A stretch of DNA of 64,000 nt, taken from NCBI GenBank assembly GCA_944470555.2, contig OX104127.1:161485276-161549275 (forward strand), given 5' to 3'. The notes below the pieces were generated by a model. It was given only the letters and a program-made list of their open reading frames with translations, was not told where the DNA came from and did not search any database. Each line of letters opens with the position of its first letter. Within the stretch, counting starts at the first letter, position 1. Below are positions 35,400 to 46,305 of the stretch, in pieces. Origin of the DNA: Heterobilharzia americana (Eukaryota; Platyhelminthes; Trematoda; Strigeidida; Schistosomatidae). The position numbers and the translations under genes were made by a program.

Positions 35400-38213
35400 A
35401 CAACATTCTTATTTGGAAGTGTGTGAACGAAGTGGTGTGAAGCAGGTTAGGTGGAGCATATACGATCTTTTCAAAGCACATATTCCAACTCGTGTCTCTT
35501 TACCGCAAGATTTACCACCGGCAGGGCTTTTAAAAAGTTTTCACGTGGTGAAGAGCCTTTGCATGACAAAAGTTTCCAGTTATATAGTAGACCCAGACGT
35601 CCACTTTCCGACATAATTAAAGCGTTCAATCGACTGGCGCCACCATTGTTACTTACTCTATATGGTCATTCTTTTTCCCTTCTTAGCCTCTTAAGCTGGG
35701 AGGGGATATGCGATCAAAGTGTGGGACAGAACATTCCCCTTTTTACCAACGAAAAGGCTTACAGTAGTCTAACAGGTGTGTGTGAAATAGTCAGCGATAA
35801 ATTTGGAGCTGGTTATCTGGGGCCAACAAATCTTTTCTGTGGTGCTGATGTAGCCTGCTTCACAAAATTTATTCTCCCCCCACCCACCAACCCGAACAGG
35901 TGCGGTTGAGTTCACAGATCTCAACATAACCTAAGCCATTAGGATTCCAAAGTACCCAATAATGCTGGCACAGATGCACTAACATCATTTTTCCTTAAAT
36001 ATGGTGGCCCTGAAATTCCGTCACTGTTGCATTGAATATTTTCCATGTCTCTAGAATCACCCACTCACCCTGATATGGTGAAGAAATTGCTTATCCCACC
36101 CGGGTATAAATCTGGTTCAAAAACATTGGCCAGTAACCATAGACCGATAAGTATCTAAAAGGTGGTTTCTAGAGCTGTGGAGAGAGCTATCAAGAAAAGA
36201 GTTTCGCAGCACATGCCTAGGAACAACATCGCTACATCTAGTCAGCATGAGTTCCTGCAGTCAGGGCCCTGCACAACTTGTCATCTTTGCGTCTTCAACT
36301 TCATGATAGTGTGTGCGATCGGCACCAGTTAGTCCTTGTACTTTACTTAGATGTTTCCAAGGCAACTGACGTAGTTGACCATTTATTGTGAGTTGCCGTC
36401 TCTAGAGATTAACTGTTCAAAACTAGGATGAACTAAATCTTCTCTCGGTAATCACATTCAAGTGGTGAAAGTAGACACACATTTTGAAACCCACGCTACT
36501 TATCTCTGGCATAGTTCATGGCAGCAGGTCCACTTCTGTTTGCCTTGTTCGTGGGTGATGTTTGCAGCTGCTTCATACATGGTAAACCATTTTTGGTTGC
36601 TAACGACTTAAAAGTCGCGTACGTATTCTTTTATGCTGATCCATCCCGTTTCTAAGCGTTGGCACGAAATGAGCTTGATATAGCTTCTACATGGCCTTCT
36701 GCTTGTAAAGTTTCTTCCAACTTGGGAGAATGTGGCTGGGTATGCCTCGGAGCTCCTTCAATAGACGTCAAACCCCGTAGCGGCTAGAATCCAATAATCT
36801 TGGCCTGAAAGCGGGAAATAACTAGGCGGTGCCAACTGACGTGAATCTGACTACTTCCTGCGTTCTACTGTATAGCTTCCTAACTTCCGCGAGTGACGCA
36901 CAGTCAAAGGTTGGATCAAAATATCAAAACACGGTCTGTAGTAATTCAATAATAGATTCGTAACAAAATCTGTGGTACTATCAAGGCAACAATAAGTTAT
37001 GTCAAAATTACAAAAATACCTCAACAGTGCCGTTGGGTAACTATACAGTCCAAAACGTTCTCGGGTACAAATACGTACTACACGGTAAAAACTGGTTAAA
37101 CAAGTACAACCGTTAAGTACCTATCAGTCAATAGGAATATTCCCGACAAACGGGATCAAAACTCTGCCTACAGGAATCAAATCAACAAACAAACGTTCCC
37201 AGTAGACAGTCAAAAGACAGACAGTCAAATCACAGCACAACCGTAAGTTGAACCAAAACAAAGTGTCGGGCGCAGTAAAACAATATCATCTTGTCAACAG
37301 TCCAGCGTCACATAATAGGAAAGTGAAACATTCATAATAAGTCTCAAACGTACAAAGGCAAATACCGAGTGCAAAGTCAAATAAGACAGTCGAACAAGCA
37401 AATAACACTACACCGGCTAGGGTGAAAGGTACACCATCCATAACGAGGGTAAAAATGTTAAAATAAATGTCAATACAATCAAATAAGGGCGATCGGGAAG
37501 GATTTTCAGATCAATTTTCCGTTACAAACCCAATATTTAGTCTATGAAACCGTTTTATCAATTTGCTTGTAATGATCCGTTGTTTTACTGGATCGAGTTG
37601 TCCGGCCTTAATTGGCATATGGGCTCATTTGCGGATGCAGCGGTATCGCCTGAGTATTAGTTATGGCAATTTTGCCTGCTCGTGGCTAGCAGAATAATCC
37701 AGGAAGCGCGTTACGTCCTATTTGGGACTTGTCAAGCGGATGCGCCTGCACTTTAGTGCGTGACGTTGTTTCGACCGTTTTACGAGACCGAATTGTTCGA
37801 TCTCTGTAGGTCAGTAGGATATAAGATGAACAACTAAGATCAGAAGTGGGACTCAATCCAAGAAAATCGGCACTCGGTTTACTTTTTGCGAAAAGAAGAT
37901 GGGTGCAACTGGCGTCACGAAAATTAAGCTCCTAACACAAGTCTTGTTGACGCCTGAGGCTTAAATTTACAGCCCGACATTTAAAAAGGTTTAGCTCGAG
38001 ACCATTGAGGAGAGATCATTGGTCAATAAGAAACACGTTCACATTTAATTCAGTACAATCGAAGTGAAAGTTGACTGAAACGGACTCCGTCAGCCCATCT
38101 ACGTGCTTAATAAAATTGGTTTCAACAGATGATCAGTTTGATGAGGCCTGAAAACCGGCTTCTCTCATGTTAAACTCTTAGTTTGAGGATAAAATATTTA
38201 TTTATTTACTTAT
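35400..38213 (+). mobile_element. CR1-like LINE (SR1-like), linker to 3' end, degraded
   Basis: Plus-strand pieces in order: FFLKYGGPEIPSLLH and FSMSLESPTHPDMVKKLLIP (35970-36090); SGSKTLASNHRPISI and SRAVERAIKKRV (36115-36210); a decayed YLDVSKA-DRVDH palm box (36340-36385); the region equivalent to SGVPQGSVLGPLLF (36510-36545); and a KPFLxANDLKVAY remnant of the catalytic ADD box (36585-36620). The 3' end at 38160-38213 (CTTCTCTCATGTTAA ... ATTTATTTATTTA) is shared with the relic ending at 1850. The A/C-rich stretch at about 36920-37480 does not look like LINE sequence and may be an insertion. The upstream open frame 35451-35909 may be its N-terminal part. Confidence 0.7.
36920..37480. repeat. 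Strand-asymmetric A/C-rich tract, possible inserted LTR or other repeat
   Basis: The plus strand is rich in CAA, ACA and AAAC words and poor in G and T, unlike its flanks (for example GTCAAAAGACAGACAGTC, ACAAACAAACG). No coding capacity was found. The origin is not recognised. Confidence 0.35.
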
Positions 38214-38214
38214 A

Positions 38215-38900
38215 AGGGGGAATTGCAGCGTCGTGAGGCACACCAGCTTCGGTAGGCAATGAGGTGAAGTGCTTCTTTTTACAGACGGTGTTTCCTTTCT
38301 GAAAAATAGGAATACAGTCATTTTTTAACCATGAATCAGCTTGAGCTATGGCAAGGTTGTTTAAAGCGAGTGGTTTAAGAATGAAGCCAAAGGTTGATGA
38401 CTGATCCAAAAAGGTACTGTGAATACATTTAACACCTTTTCCAGACCAGAAAAAGTGTTGTGTTGCAAGTCAGTGGCAGTATCTAAATTACTTCTCCTAT
38501 GTTTGTAGGCAAGCTGTTTTGGGTCTCTGAAGACCTTCAGTTGAGGCTCAAGCACAAGGAGAAGTAAATTCTTCATTGTCTTCAAAAGAGGAATTTATAG
38601 TGATGGGTGCCAATGTAACACCTGGTCCAGAAGCAACATAGGCACAAATACAACTTTCGTCTCCTTCCGAGTAGCAGACATTGTGTTTTTGGAAGAAGAT
38701 CCACTGAAGGTATCTAAAAGTGGATGACAAAAGTCTACATATTTTCTGGATATAATACTCGCAACACCATCAGGACCTAAGCTTTGGGATGGATTCAAGC
38801 ACTTAAGACATTTAACTACATAGTGTGTATTAAAACCAGGAAAGCAGTCATCCATTGGACTGCGGAAGGATGAAATCGGCTTGCGGACGTATGAAGGACT
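38215..38900 (-). mobile_element. CR1-like LINE, RT fingers-palm relic
   Basis: Minus-strand frame 38595-38855 reads VVKCLKCLNPSQSLGPDGVA, then SIISRKYVDFCHPLL, the GPDG(I/V)xxxxL fingers box. Frame 38206-38409 includes AIAQADSWLKNDCIPIFQKG and ends at a decayed VPQG box. The relic is cut off exactly where the plus-strand CR1-like element ends (38213), suggesting that element inserted into it. Confidence 0.65.
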
Positions 38901-38904
38901 TGTT

Positions 38905-41475
38905 TAACGCGCAAATTATATCTGCTTCACTTATTCTAGTAAGAATATTGAATGAATCACCGTTGACCGTCGTTACTAGAATTTAGGTGAATATGTCTCG
39001 ATCTGTCTCGCAACGTGCTTCTGAGTTTGAATACGTTGCCTTGTGCATGATCCCCGTGCCTAGCCTTCTTAGAATGGCGTGAAGAAGTGCTTTTCAATAA
39101 CTTGCACGTACTTCTGGCGGAACACCTAATCAATAGTAGTAGTAACGGTCATTTCCAAGTTTCATATTCAACAAGTTAATCGACGGGATCTAGTATAGCA
39201 CCGAAATGAGTTGAAAAACCGGCTGGACTTTTGTGGCCAAGAAAACGCAGAAGGCTTCAGTCAAGCGTTAAGATCATCACACTGTGATGATGAGCCCTAT
39301 TTTATGGGGGCTGCGAATTACGTGAATTTGTTGGCAAGTCTAGATAAGTCAGACCGGCTGCAACCAAGGGTCATGTAAATATTTATGATCCAAATCAAGT
39401 CATATTTGCCCAAGTTCTCGGAACCGCAGCCAACGGTGATTCATTCAAGATTGTCACTAAAATACGTGAAACAAATGTAACTTGATGGGCACCACCGATT
39501 GAAGGTGAAGGTAGCCGCACACTGGCCACAATTTCTTGTCGAACTACACTGATCCTGACAAAACACTCTGAAATCAATTAAAGGAACTAAACCGCCATCA
39601 CATATGTTGTACTGTCGAGTTTTTGCACTGTTACCACACCAAAGCGGCAATAAACATCAGGGCACAAAAGGCACCATAAGTCGCTCACCTTAACCGGTGA
39701 AGATTTTCGGTTCGACCGTAGTGTTTCGGATAAGGTCATTTGATCTAGCTTTATTCCCTCCGAAGCGCACTGAAATCCACCATGATGTTCCTCTATTTGG
39801 CTACTTTTGGCAAACTCATAGCCACGGATTGATAACGTTTTAAGAATTTGCGTGGGCATTTGATACTTCCGTAGGCTATAATGTGACAATTAAGAAAGTA
39901 AAACGGAGTAAACTTAAAACTGTGAGGTGGAAACTTTGGTGGTCCAGAGGTTTAGGCAGGCAGTTAATCCGGGCTACTGAGCTTGCCTGTGTTGGGCTTC
40001 GGGGTGGTTTCGAGAATACGCACTTTTCAATCAATTATGGTTTTCTTTGTGAGAAATCACTGATGAAAACAGATTGTTACCTTAGTTCTTCTCAGGTAAG
40101 TTCTTTTCACGCTCATCTTCAATGGAGAGTTAGACCTAACTGCTAGCAGGGATCGACAGATCCTGCACACAGTGGCTGTTCCTGTTGTTCTCTCAAATGC
40201 AGCGAAATCTCAGGAAGACGGCACTCAGAAGAATAACCGTCACCAACTTATTTTTGGGCAATTCTTACTAACTTTTTAGTGTCTATGTGGGGGAACTTTA
40301 CGAGAAAGCGTTTCTGAGTGATGCTATCATGTCTAAGTGATGGAAATGTTGTAGGAGGGGATCCAGTTCCTTTGATCCTTCGAAGTTGCATGCTTTCATG
40401 AAGAATGAAACTCACTAGTTTCGGCTAGCCTAAGTACAGAGCCCTTACCTACACCGTTTGGGGATTCTTCTCACCCCCCAAAACGCATTCCTCAAGATTT
40501 TCAGGTCTATGTTCTCAAGGCTTAAACTTTGGTGCTCCACCTATGCTTGGCGATTCACTTGGGACTTCGAATTCGCTCTGCTTCCCAACCAGCTGAGTGC
40601 CTAGATAGCCTTACTACCACGAAAGATGCCTTGGTCAAACTGAAGTCCAATTCATTTACTTCGTGGGGCAATGCGGCCGAGTATTCGTCTGGGTCTAAAT
40701 CACAGAGGTTACAACCAGTCTGCCTGCACTATACATCCTGGAGTGCCGCTGACACAGTTCGTAATTCCATACCTAATTCTAATTTGTATGAGACACTTCC
40801 CACACCCAGCATGAATTTTCACTGCAGCGGCCTTATAACCAGTTGTTCTTAAGCTGGTGCACATTTCGTGTGTCACATGCAACAATTATCAGACAGCACA
40901 TCATCCACAAGGAGACAGTGTCACTGCCCACAGGCGTAGGAAAACACAACGACCGTGTTCACTCAATGACTGAGTGTCATTCAAAGTAAGTAACCTGACG
41001 ATATTTCACTAAACCAAGCGACACCAGTTAGATTGGTTACGGGGAGAAATTTGTACCAGAGGTGAAAAAGGAGCAGATGTTGAGAAATCTTTCAAAGTCG
41101 AAGTATATCAGTAAGTTGAACTTTAACTGAATTACTTGGAGCCGAAGCCGACCTGAAAGCTTGTGGTGAGATAAGCACACAAAAGTAAACAACGCCTGAA
41201 CTAACACAAGAGCCCGGCAAAATAAAAAAATCTCAAGCTCCAACTAGTCTACTTTAAGTCAAACATAGGCAAAAGTTTTGAATGTGGCTTGGGTGGGACA
41301 AGCCTTATTGGCGGCCGATCACGTTCGGGTTCGCACTGACCAAGCAGAATCGGGCGCATGAGAAACGACTTAACTATTCAGGAAAATGGTGATCAGCTTG
41401 CGATTCTTGAACCTCTTTAACTTGAGAAATAGAAATCCCTAGGCCTCCAATGCGTTTACCTTCCTTAGAACAACA
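38905..41475. other. Unassigned spacer
   Basis: Several frames of 60-107 codons on both strands (39587-39889 minus, 39883-40146 plus, 40529-40852 plus) lack recognisable domains and splice structure. Probably old repeats. Confidence 0.3.
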
Positions 41476-41479
41476 CCAT

Positions 41480-41750
41480 TGTCCGCTTTGACATACCCGT
41501 AAGAGATCATGATGTATCACATCGCAGTCCTGCTAGAGGTCTTAGAAGTTTTCTAAGGTCACTATGCATATTTGCGGCTTTGTGTGCACTTCGTTTGTCC
41601 TGTGAATGAAGTGCTTTTTATAAACAGTAACCCAATGGGGTAACCCATTCCAAACAGCGATATGCATGACTTTCGGGCAAACGTGTAAATCTTGGTACCC
41701 AGTGCTACCCACTTTTTTGTAACTGGTAGGATAGATTCTTTCGATCTATC
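41480..41750 (-). mobile_element. Possible CR1-like RT tail remnant
   Basis: The minus strand around 41630-41700 gives a PKFTRLPES-AYRCLEWVTP reading that resembles the SKFFSLRVCALWNALP tail of CR1-like elements, including AATGGGTTACC after the TGGAATG core. Too short for certainty. Confidence 0.3.
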
Positions 41751-42379
41751 ATTTGTTTACTGAAAACCAAAAATCTGTGACCCGCCGAAGACACGCATAT
41801 GGCCCAACAAGTTCCAAGTTGTTTTTCCTGTTTATATTTACCTTTCCAGACAAAACACCCATCTATTTCAATCATATCGCCCACTCCACGAACTTCACAT
41901 GCAAACTGCAGATTGTTTCGAGGCGAATAGTTATGTAGTGCTGATAATTTTACACTGCAAAAGGTATAACAGGTGTTACAACGATCTAGGGTTTTTCTAA
42001 AATTCTCCTTTGTTGTTGACTTAGATGAGATCCTTTAGTGAACTGCAGTGTCCTCAAAGATCCTTTCTTCTGACAGCTAACACTTTGAAAGTCGAAATCA
42101 CCCCCCTTCTAATTATTAGGTGTGCAATCCATTACAACAGCACACTTACAATTTAGACTTCTCGCAAGTTACCTGACTCTGCGAGTAACTCGTGATGTGA
42201 TCATCATCGTAATTCATCGAAAGCCAAAAAGCTAGTAAACGAACTCATCGAATGAACTTGAATACCGCGTCTTCAACCTGTTAGGTTGTCCACAAAGGTT
42301 TACGTCGCCAAACTTTTTATTTCTACCATGATCCACCTAACGAAAGCTTTGTTTGTCAGATTCAGGTTTTTTGCTCATA

Positions 42380-42860
42380 GATAGGAGCCTCTGAGCCTAT
42401 ATTGATCCCTTTCCAGTAGATTTTTATGCTTGTCCAATCCCCTTTTGAACGAATTAATTGATGATGCAAACATGACTTCTGGGAATCAATTCCAGGTTTT
42501 GATTGCCCGAGGCTAGAACCCGCGCTCTGAAAAGACTATTTTCGCCCTTTGCTTTTGTAGTCTCCTACTGTGTTCTCTGAGGTGTCCCCGCCCGGTGGAA
42601 AGGAAAGGAAAAGATAGACCAGGTACGAAGTCATTTCTTAGCATCCTGTCTGCCATAGGACGAAGTGAATAGGTTCGGCTCCATAAGTCGATCTTCATGG
42701 GCAAGGTCAAACATCGCAGGGATCGTACGAGTGGTTGCCCTCTGAGCTTTTTCTAGAAGTTCCGCACCAACTTTTAGGCAAGGATTAGCAGCCTGTGTAC
42801 AGTTTTCTAATTTAGACCTAACTAAGGATGTTTATAAGATCGTAAACATGTCACCACTTA
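42380..42860 (-). mobile_element. CR1-like LINE, RT C-terminal relic
   Basis: The minus strand reads LLEKAQRATTRTIPAMFDLA, HEDRLMEPNLFTSSYGR, a GHLREHSRRLQKQRAK segment and RAIKTWN-FPEVMFASSINS with FKRGLDKH. This is the standard CR1 tail (LExVQRxATKxIP ... NxWNSLPExVVxAxSVNxFKxxLD). Frameshifts and one stop are present. Confidence 0.75.
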
Positions 42861-43294
42861 TTTACGCAAACGTTCTACTTAATGAGCCCTAAAACTATGA
42901 GCTGCTGCCAATCGATAGTGGGCCGTGGTTTTCAAGTCATAACGCACTGTGTGACTCCTAGGTCATTATGGGTAGAGGAGTCCCATTGATATTGTAGTTG
43001 TTGATGTGTGTGCTCAGATCTCTCTGAAGCACACCTTATTTGCTGCTTCTTTTCCCACCGATTCTATGATCTCAAAATATTTATTAGGATTCTCTCTATC
43101 ACTTATCTCTCACGAATCTACCTCGGTTTCTCCCGTCTTACCTTCCGCTTCCTTTCAGCTTGTTTTGTCCTCTCACTTTGTTTTCCTCGATTTCTCTAGA
43201 CATCCTTTTTATCTTCTTTTTACAAAGAGTTCGACCAACTACCTGGTGGCATGACACTTTCGGAACCGATCAGGACCACAGTCATTTGAAAAAT

Positions 43295-43436
43295 CGAGTG
43301 ACTTTAAAGGGCACCCTAGCAACTGATGAATAGACCAGCCAGGCCTCGGTAGTTGGCCTGGAGAAGTACTTTCCCATAAAAAAGGAATGTAACTGGCTGT
43401 CTCATCAGTCGCTAGGGTGGCCCTTAAAGTTGCTCG
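43295..43436. repeat. Foldback (palindromic) element, copy 2
   Basis: Left arm CGAGTGACTTTAAAGGGCAC, then CCTAGCAACTGATGA ... ACCAGCCAGG. The right arm TGGCTGTCTCATCAGTCGCT, then AGGGTGGCCCTTAAAGTTG, is its reverse complement with few mismatches. The centre holds AGTACTTTCCCATAAAAAAG, matching copy 1 at 15896-16031, and an inner small hairpin (GGCC...GGCC). Confidence 0.85.
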
Positions 43437-43439
43437 AAA

Positions 43440-44755
43440 AATTAGTACCCAGCCACCGTTGGGCTAACCAGAACTACAGCAGGCAAGTGTGATAGACCTA
43501 GTGCATCAGAATCCACCAAAGACCTGAAACGGTTGCGCAAGACCTAGAAGCGAGTGAGAAGAAATCAATTGATTTACACTCGCTCGTAAAAAGATATTGG
43601 ATATTGGAAGCGGGTGGCTTAATTTTCAGCTGTATTTTGAAGGTGATTGGGGTTCATTTAGATTATTTAGCGATTTATTCCGTAAGATTCGAGGCAATTT
43701 CTCCGCTTGTTGTTTTTACGTGTTGTGTACCAATACTGAAGTCTCTTATATGTGCTCGTATTATACAGAGTGGATGAAATCACAAACAATTGTGTTATCG
43801 AAATAATGGAGAATATTTGTAGCTCAGGTGGATGGTCTTGGTTGTATTGTGTTGTCGTATTTGGAGCAAAATATCAAGGTTTGACGAAGTAAGTGCCCAT
43901 TCAGTCAGTGTCTGGATTGGTCCTGCAATATATTGGGGGAGGTACCTCCCCCAGGATATACACGTGTAGTGTATCCTAGTCAAATGGCATGGACTTCTCC
44001 AATATTTAAGTCTGGGAAATTACCTAGCTGGAGTGAACTTATTTCTTGGACATTTCCTAAAATACTCAAACTAAGATGTCTTAACACCAGGTCTCGAACT
44101 TTCGTAATTAATCGGACACCTAATTGTTCCTTATTTTACTGTATTGCTCGATTGGAGAAAGTTAACAGAACCTATGAAGCTGTGAGACCGATCGTTATTA
44201 GGAGAAGCTAGTTGCAAATCGAGAAATAGGGCTAAGTGCAGGGCCAAGAAAACACGGGGTGTAGCGTGGGAAAATTCAGTAGGACCTTTCTCTTGCCCTG
44301 AGTTTTCGCCAGTCTTTTCCCGTGGCCCCTGTGTTTGCCCGTGAAAACGCTGATAAGGGACCAGCCCATGTTCCCAGCGCCAGAGGCAATAAGGAGCCTG
44401 CTATTAAATTTTTGGACGCTTCATTGCCTTAACTCCAAGTCTTGAGCCTTGGAAGCCATGCGCGTTTATTTAATAACCAGTTTGGTGAACCGGGCTTTTT
44501 ATGTTACTACCCAAACTCGAATTCCTAAGTCGTGATTAATACCTGTGACCGTAGTTTGTGAACTATTCGGCGGGCTTTCCATGCCTAACCTCAAAAACTG
44601 TAATTTGATGGGAATGTCTAATTATCTTCAGTAAGAAAAAGAATTCTTTATTATGCTTCCGGTCGCTTAAAATCGACTAACTTTTGTTTGTGGTTGGTCT
44701 TTCAAGGGGTACAAAATTCTATATTTCTACCGTCATCCGAATTTTCCAATGGCTG
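43440..44755. other. Spacer upstream of the unknown gene; possible further exons not resolved
   Basis: A plus-strand frame (43597-43806) follows a good acceptor (TTAATTTTCAG at about 43632) and reads LYFEGDWGSFRLFSDLF, but no donor in phase with the downstream gene was found. Left unassigned. Confidence 0.3.
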
Positions 44756-44759
44756 TGTC

Positions 44760-44910
44760 AATGGTCGTCATTTTAATACTGGTCACCGTTACAACTGTAG
44801 ATGACTATTGGGTATTACTTGGTATGGGTTCCCAATTTTTTGTCTTACCACTATCCAACAGACCTTTCTGGTATGATAGGACCTCGAGGTAGCAGCTATC
44901 GTCTGGGGGA
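44760..44910 (-). mobile_element. SR2-like RTE LINE, 5' UTR fragment
   Basis: The minus strand contains GATAGCTGCTACCTCGAGGT and CATACCAGAAAGGTCTGTTG. Both are present at 50628-50740 of the full-length copy, with an internal deletion here. Confidence 0.6.
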
Positions 44911-44914
44911 AAGT

Positions 44915-45710
44915 TGGTCACAGTAGCGTAGATGTATTCACTCTGATGTGAGTTGTACAAAAAAGTAGGTTACCTGACTATATTCTTTCGTAGTGCTAGG
45001 AGTCTATTTACAGTATATCCCTTTAGTTTACTGCCCATGGCTACTTCACATCTTTCTGTTTCTGCGATCTCTACATTTATGTGAAGCTTTGTTTTCTCTA
45101 TTACTTCTGTTTTACTGTTTGGTGCGGGCCTAATGAGTAAGTTTTTATTTTCTGTCCTAGCGCCCACATATTTTTTAAAATGTTGAGTGGACAATGAATA
45201 TATATTCCACTCATTCAGTTCAGCAACTTATGGCTTAACTGTTGACCTGTACCTGAATAAGCTTACTATGTTTCTAGGTACTAAACTAGTTCGTCCGAAA
45301 GTCTACCACTTGTTTTTGTCTCATTCTTCAGCTGATGTTTATATTAGGGATTGATTGTCGAAACTATATGGAAACATTTTCGGAGTACACCACATCCCAT
45401 AGGCGTAGAACGCATGGTTGCTACTGTCAAAACTACTATTGTTGTTATTTTACTAGTTTTGGGTTTTGTGGCAATACGTTTGGAAGTAACATAATACTTT
45501 TGGTTGGACAGATTCTTCTCGATAATTAGATCGTTGCGTTAAACTGATTACCTATTTATACTTATCAGTAAACAAACTAACAGTTTGTCCTGTTTTTTTT
45601 TCTGGTTAACGGACGAGAAAGTGGGAAAACTCTGAAAATAAGTATGTATTTCATCGCAAAACCAAGTTCATGTTTGCATTTTAGTACTTCTAATAATTTG
45701 TGATCAACTT
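44915..45710. other. Spacer before the first mapped exon of the unknown gene
   Basis: A frame at 45335-45529 follows an acceptor-like TCATTCTTCAG but ends in a stop with no good donor. Not called as an exon. Confidence 0.3.
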
Positions 45711-45715
45711 TTTAG

Positions 45716-46305
45716 AATTCGGATGTATTGACCAATAATTGTTATTTGAAACTGTGAGCAAAATAACAACTTTTATGGACCAACTTATCGACTCCAGCTT
45801 GTTAGATTTACCGTGTCTTCGAATCCTCGAAGTGCAATGTATGAAGATGAAAAAAGCCACTATTTCCTTGAGTCCGGTTGCGAGAATGCATATTGTCAAG
45901 TATACGATAGAAATAATCAAGAATCTTTGCAATCCTACTATACCCAACCGTATTGCTGATATCATAGAACGAATAGATTACTGTTTTCCTTCAAAAATTA
46001 GACCTTCCTGTCATTTTCTCAGTGAAATTCAGTCGAATGTCGAGAAAGGGAAGAGAAAAACATTGTATATTTCTTCTGATAAAGTTTTTTCCTCCTTCAA
46101 GGTAAAAATAGATTAGTCTAATTGTACTCTTAGTCAGCATTCTCACATGTGGAACCGGCTGTATCGTTATTCCTCGCACACCTAATGGAGCATATTATAG
46201 GCCAGATTCTTCAGGTAATGCACTTCAATTATGATTGATTTTTAGTGGACCGTACATTATGAGTCGAAAATTCATTCTGGATACATTGAAGGGACGGATA
46301 TAGAG
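45716..46305 (+). CDS. Unknown gene, exons a-c with 32- and 31-nt introns
   Basis: Exon a follows a strong acceptor (CAACTTTTTAG, 45715). It begins NSDVLTNNCY, then needs one extra base near the TTT at 45745-45747 to enter the long frame (ETVSKITTFMDQLIDSS, LDLPCLRILEVQCMKMK). That frame continues to FSSFK at 46101. Exon b (46134-46214, 27 codons) reads SAFSHVEPAVSLFLAHLMEH, then IIGQILQ. Exon c (46246-46305, 20 codons) reads WTVHYESKIHSGYIEGTDIE. Introns 46102-46133 and 46215-46245 are GT-AG. The two small introns keep phase 0 on both sides, which is good evidence that the chain is real. Confidence 0.75.

Noticed and set aside
35451..35909. 152-codon plus-strand frame as a host gene
   Set aside because: It leads directly into a CR1-like RT relic and has no splice structure; more likely LINE linker sequence.
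43597..43806. Possible exon after TTAATTTTCAG reading LYFEGDWGSFRLFSDLF
   Set aside because: Good acceptor, but the only good donor (C|GTAAGA) is out of phase with the downstream gene and too close; no domain recognised.
45335..45529. Cys-rich open frame after an acceptor-like TCATTCTTCAG
   Set aside because: Ends in a stop without a consensus donor; cysteine spacing matches no zinc-finger pattern.
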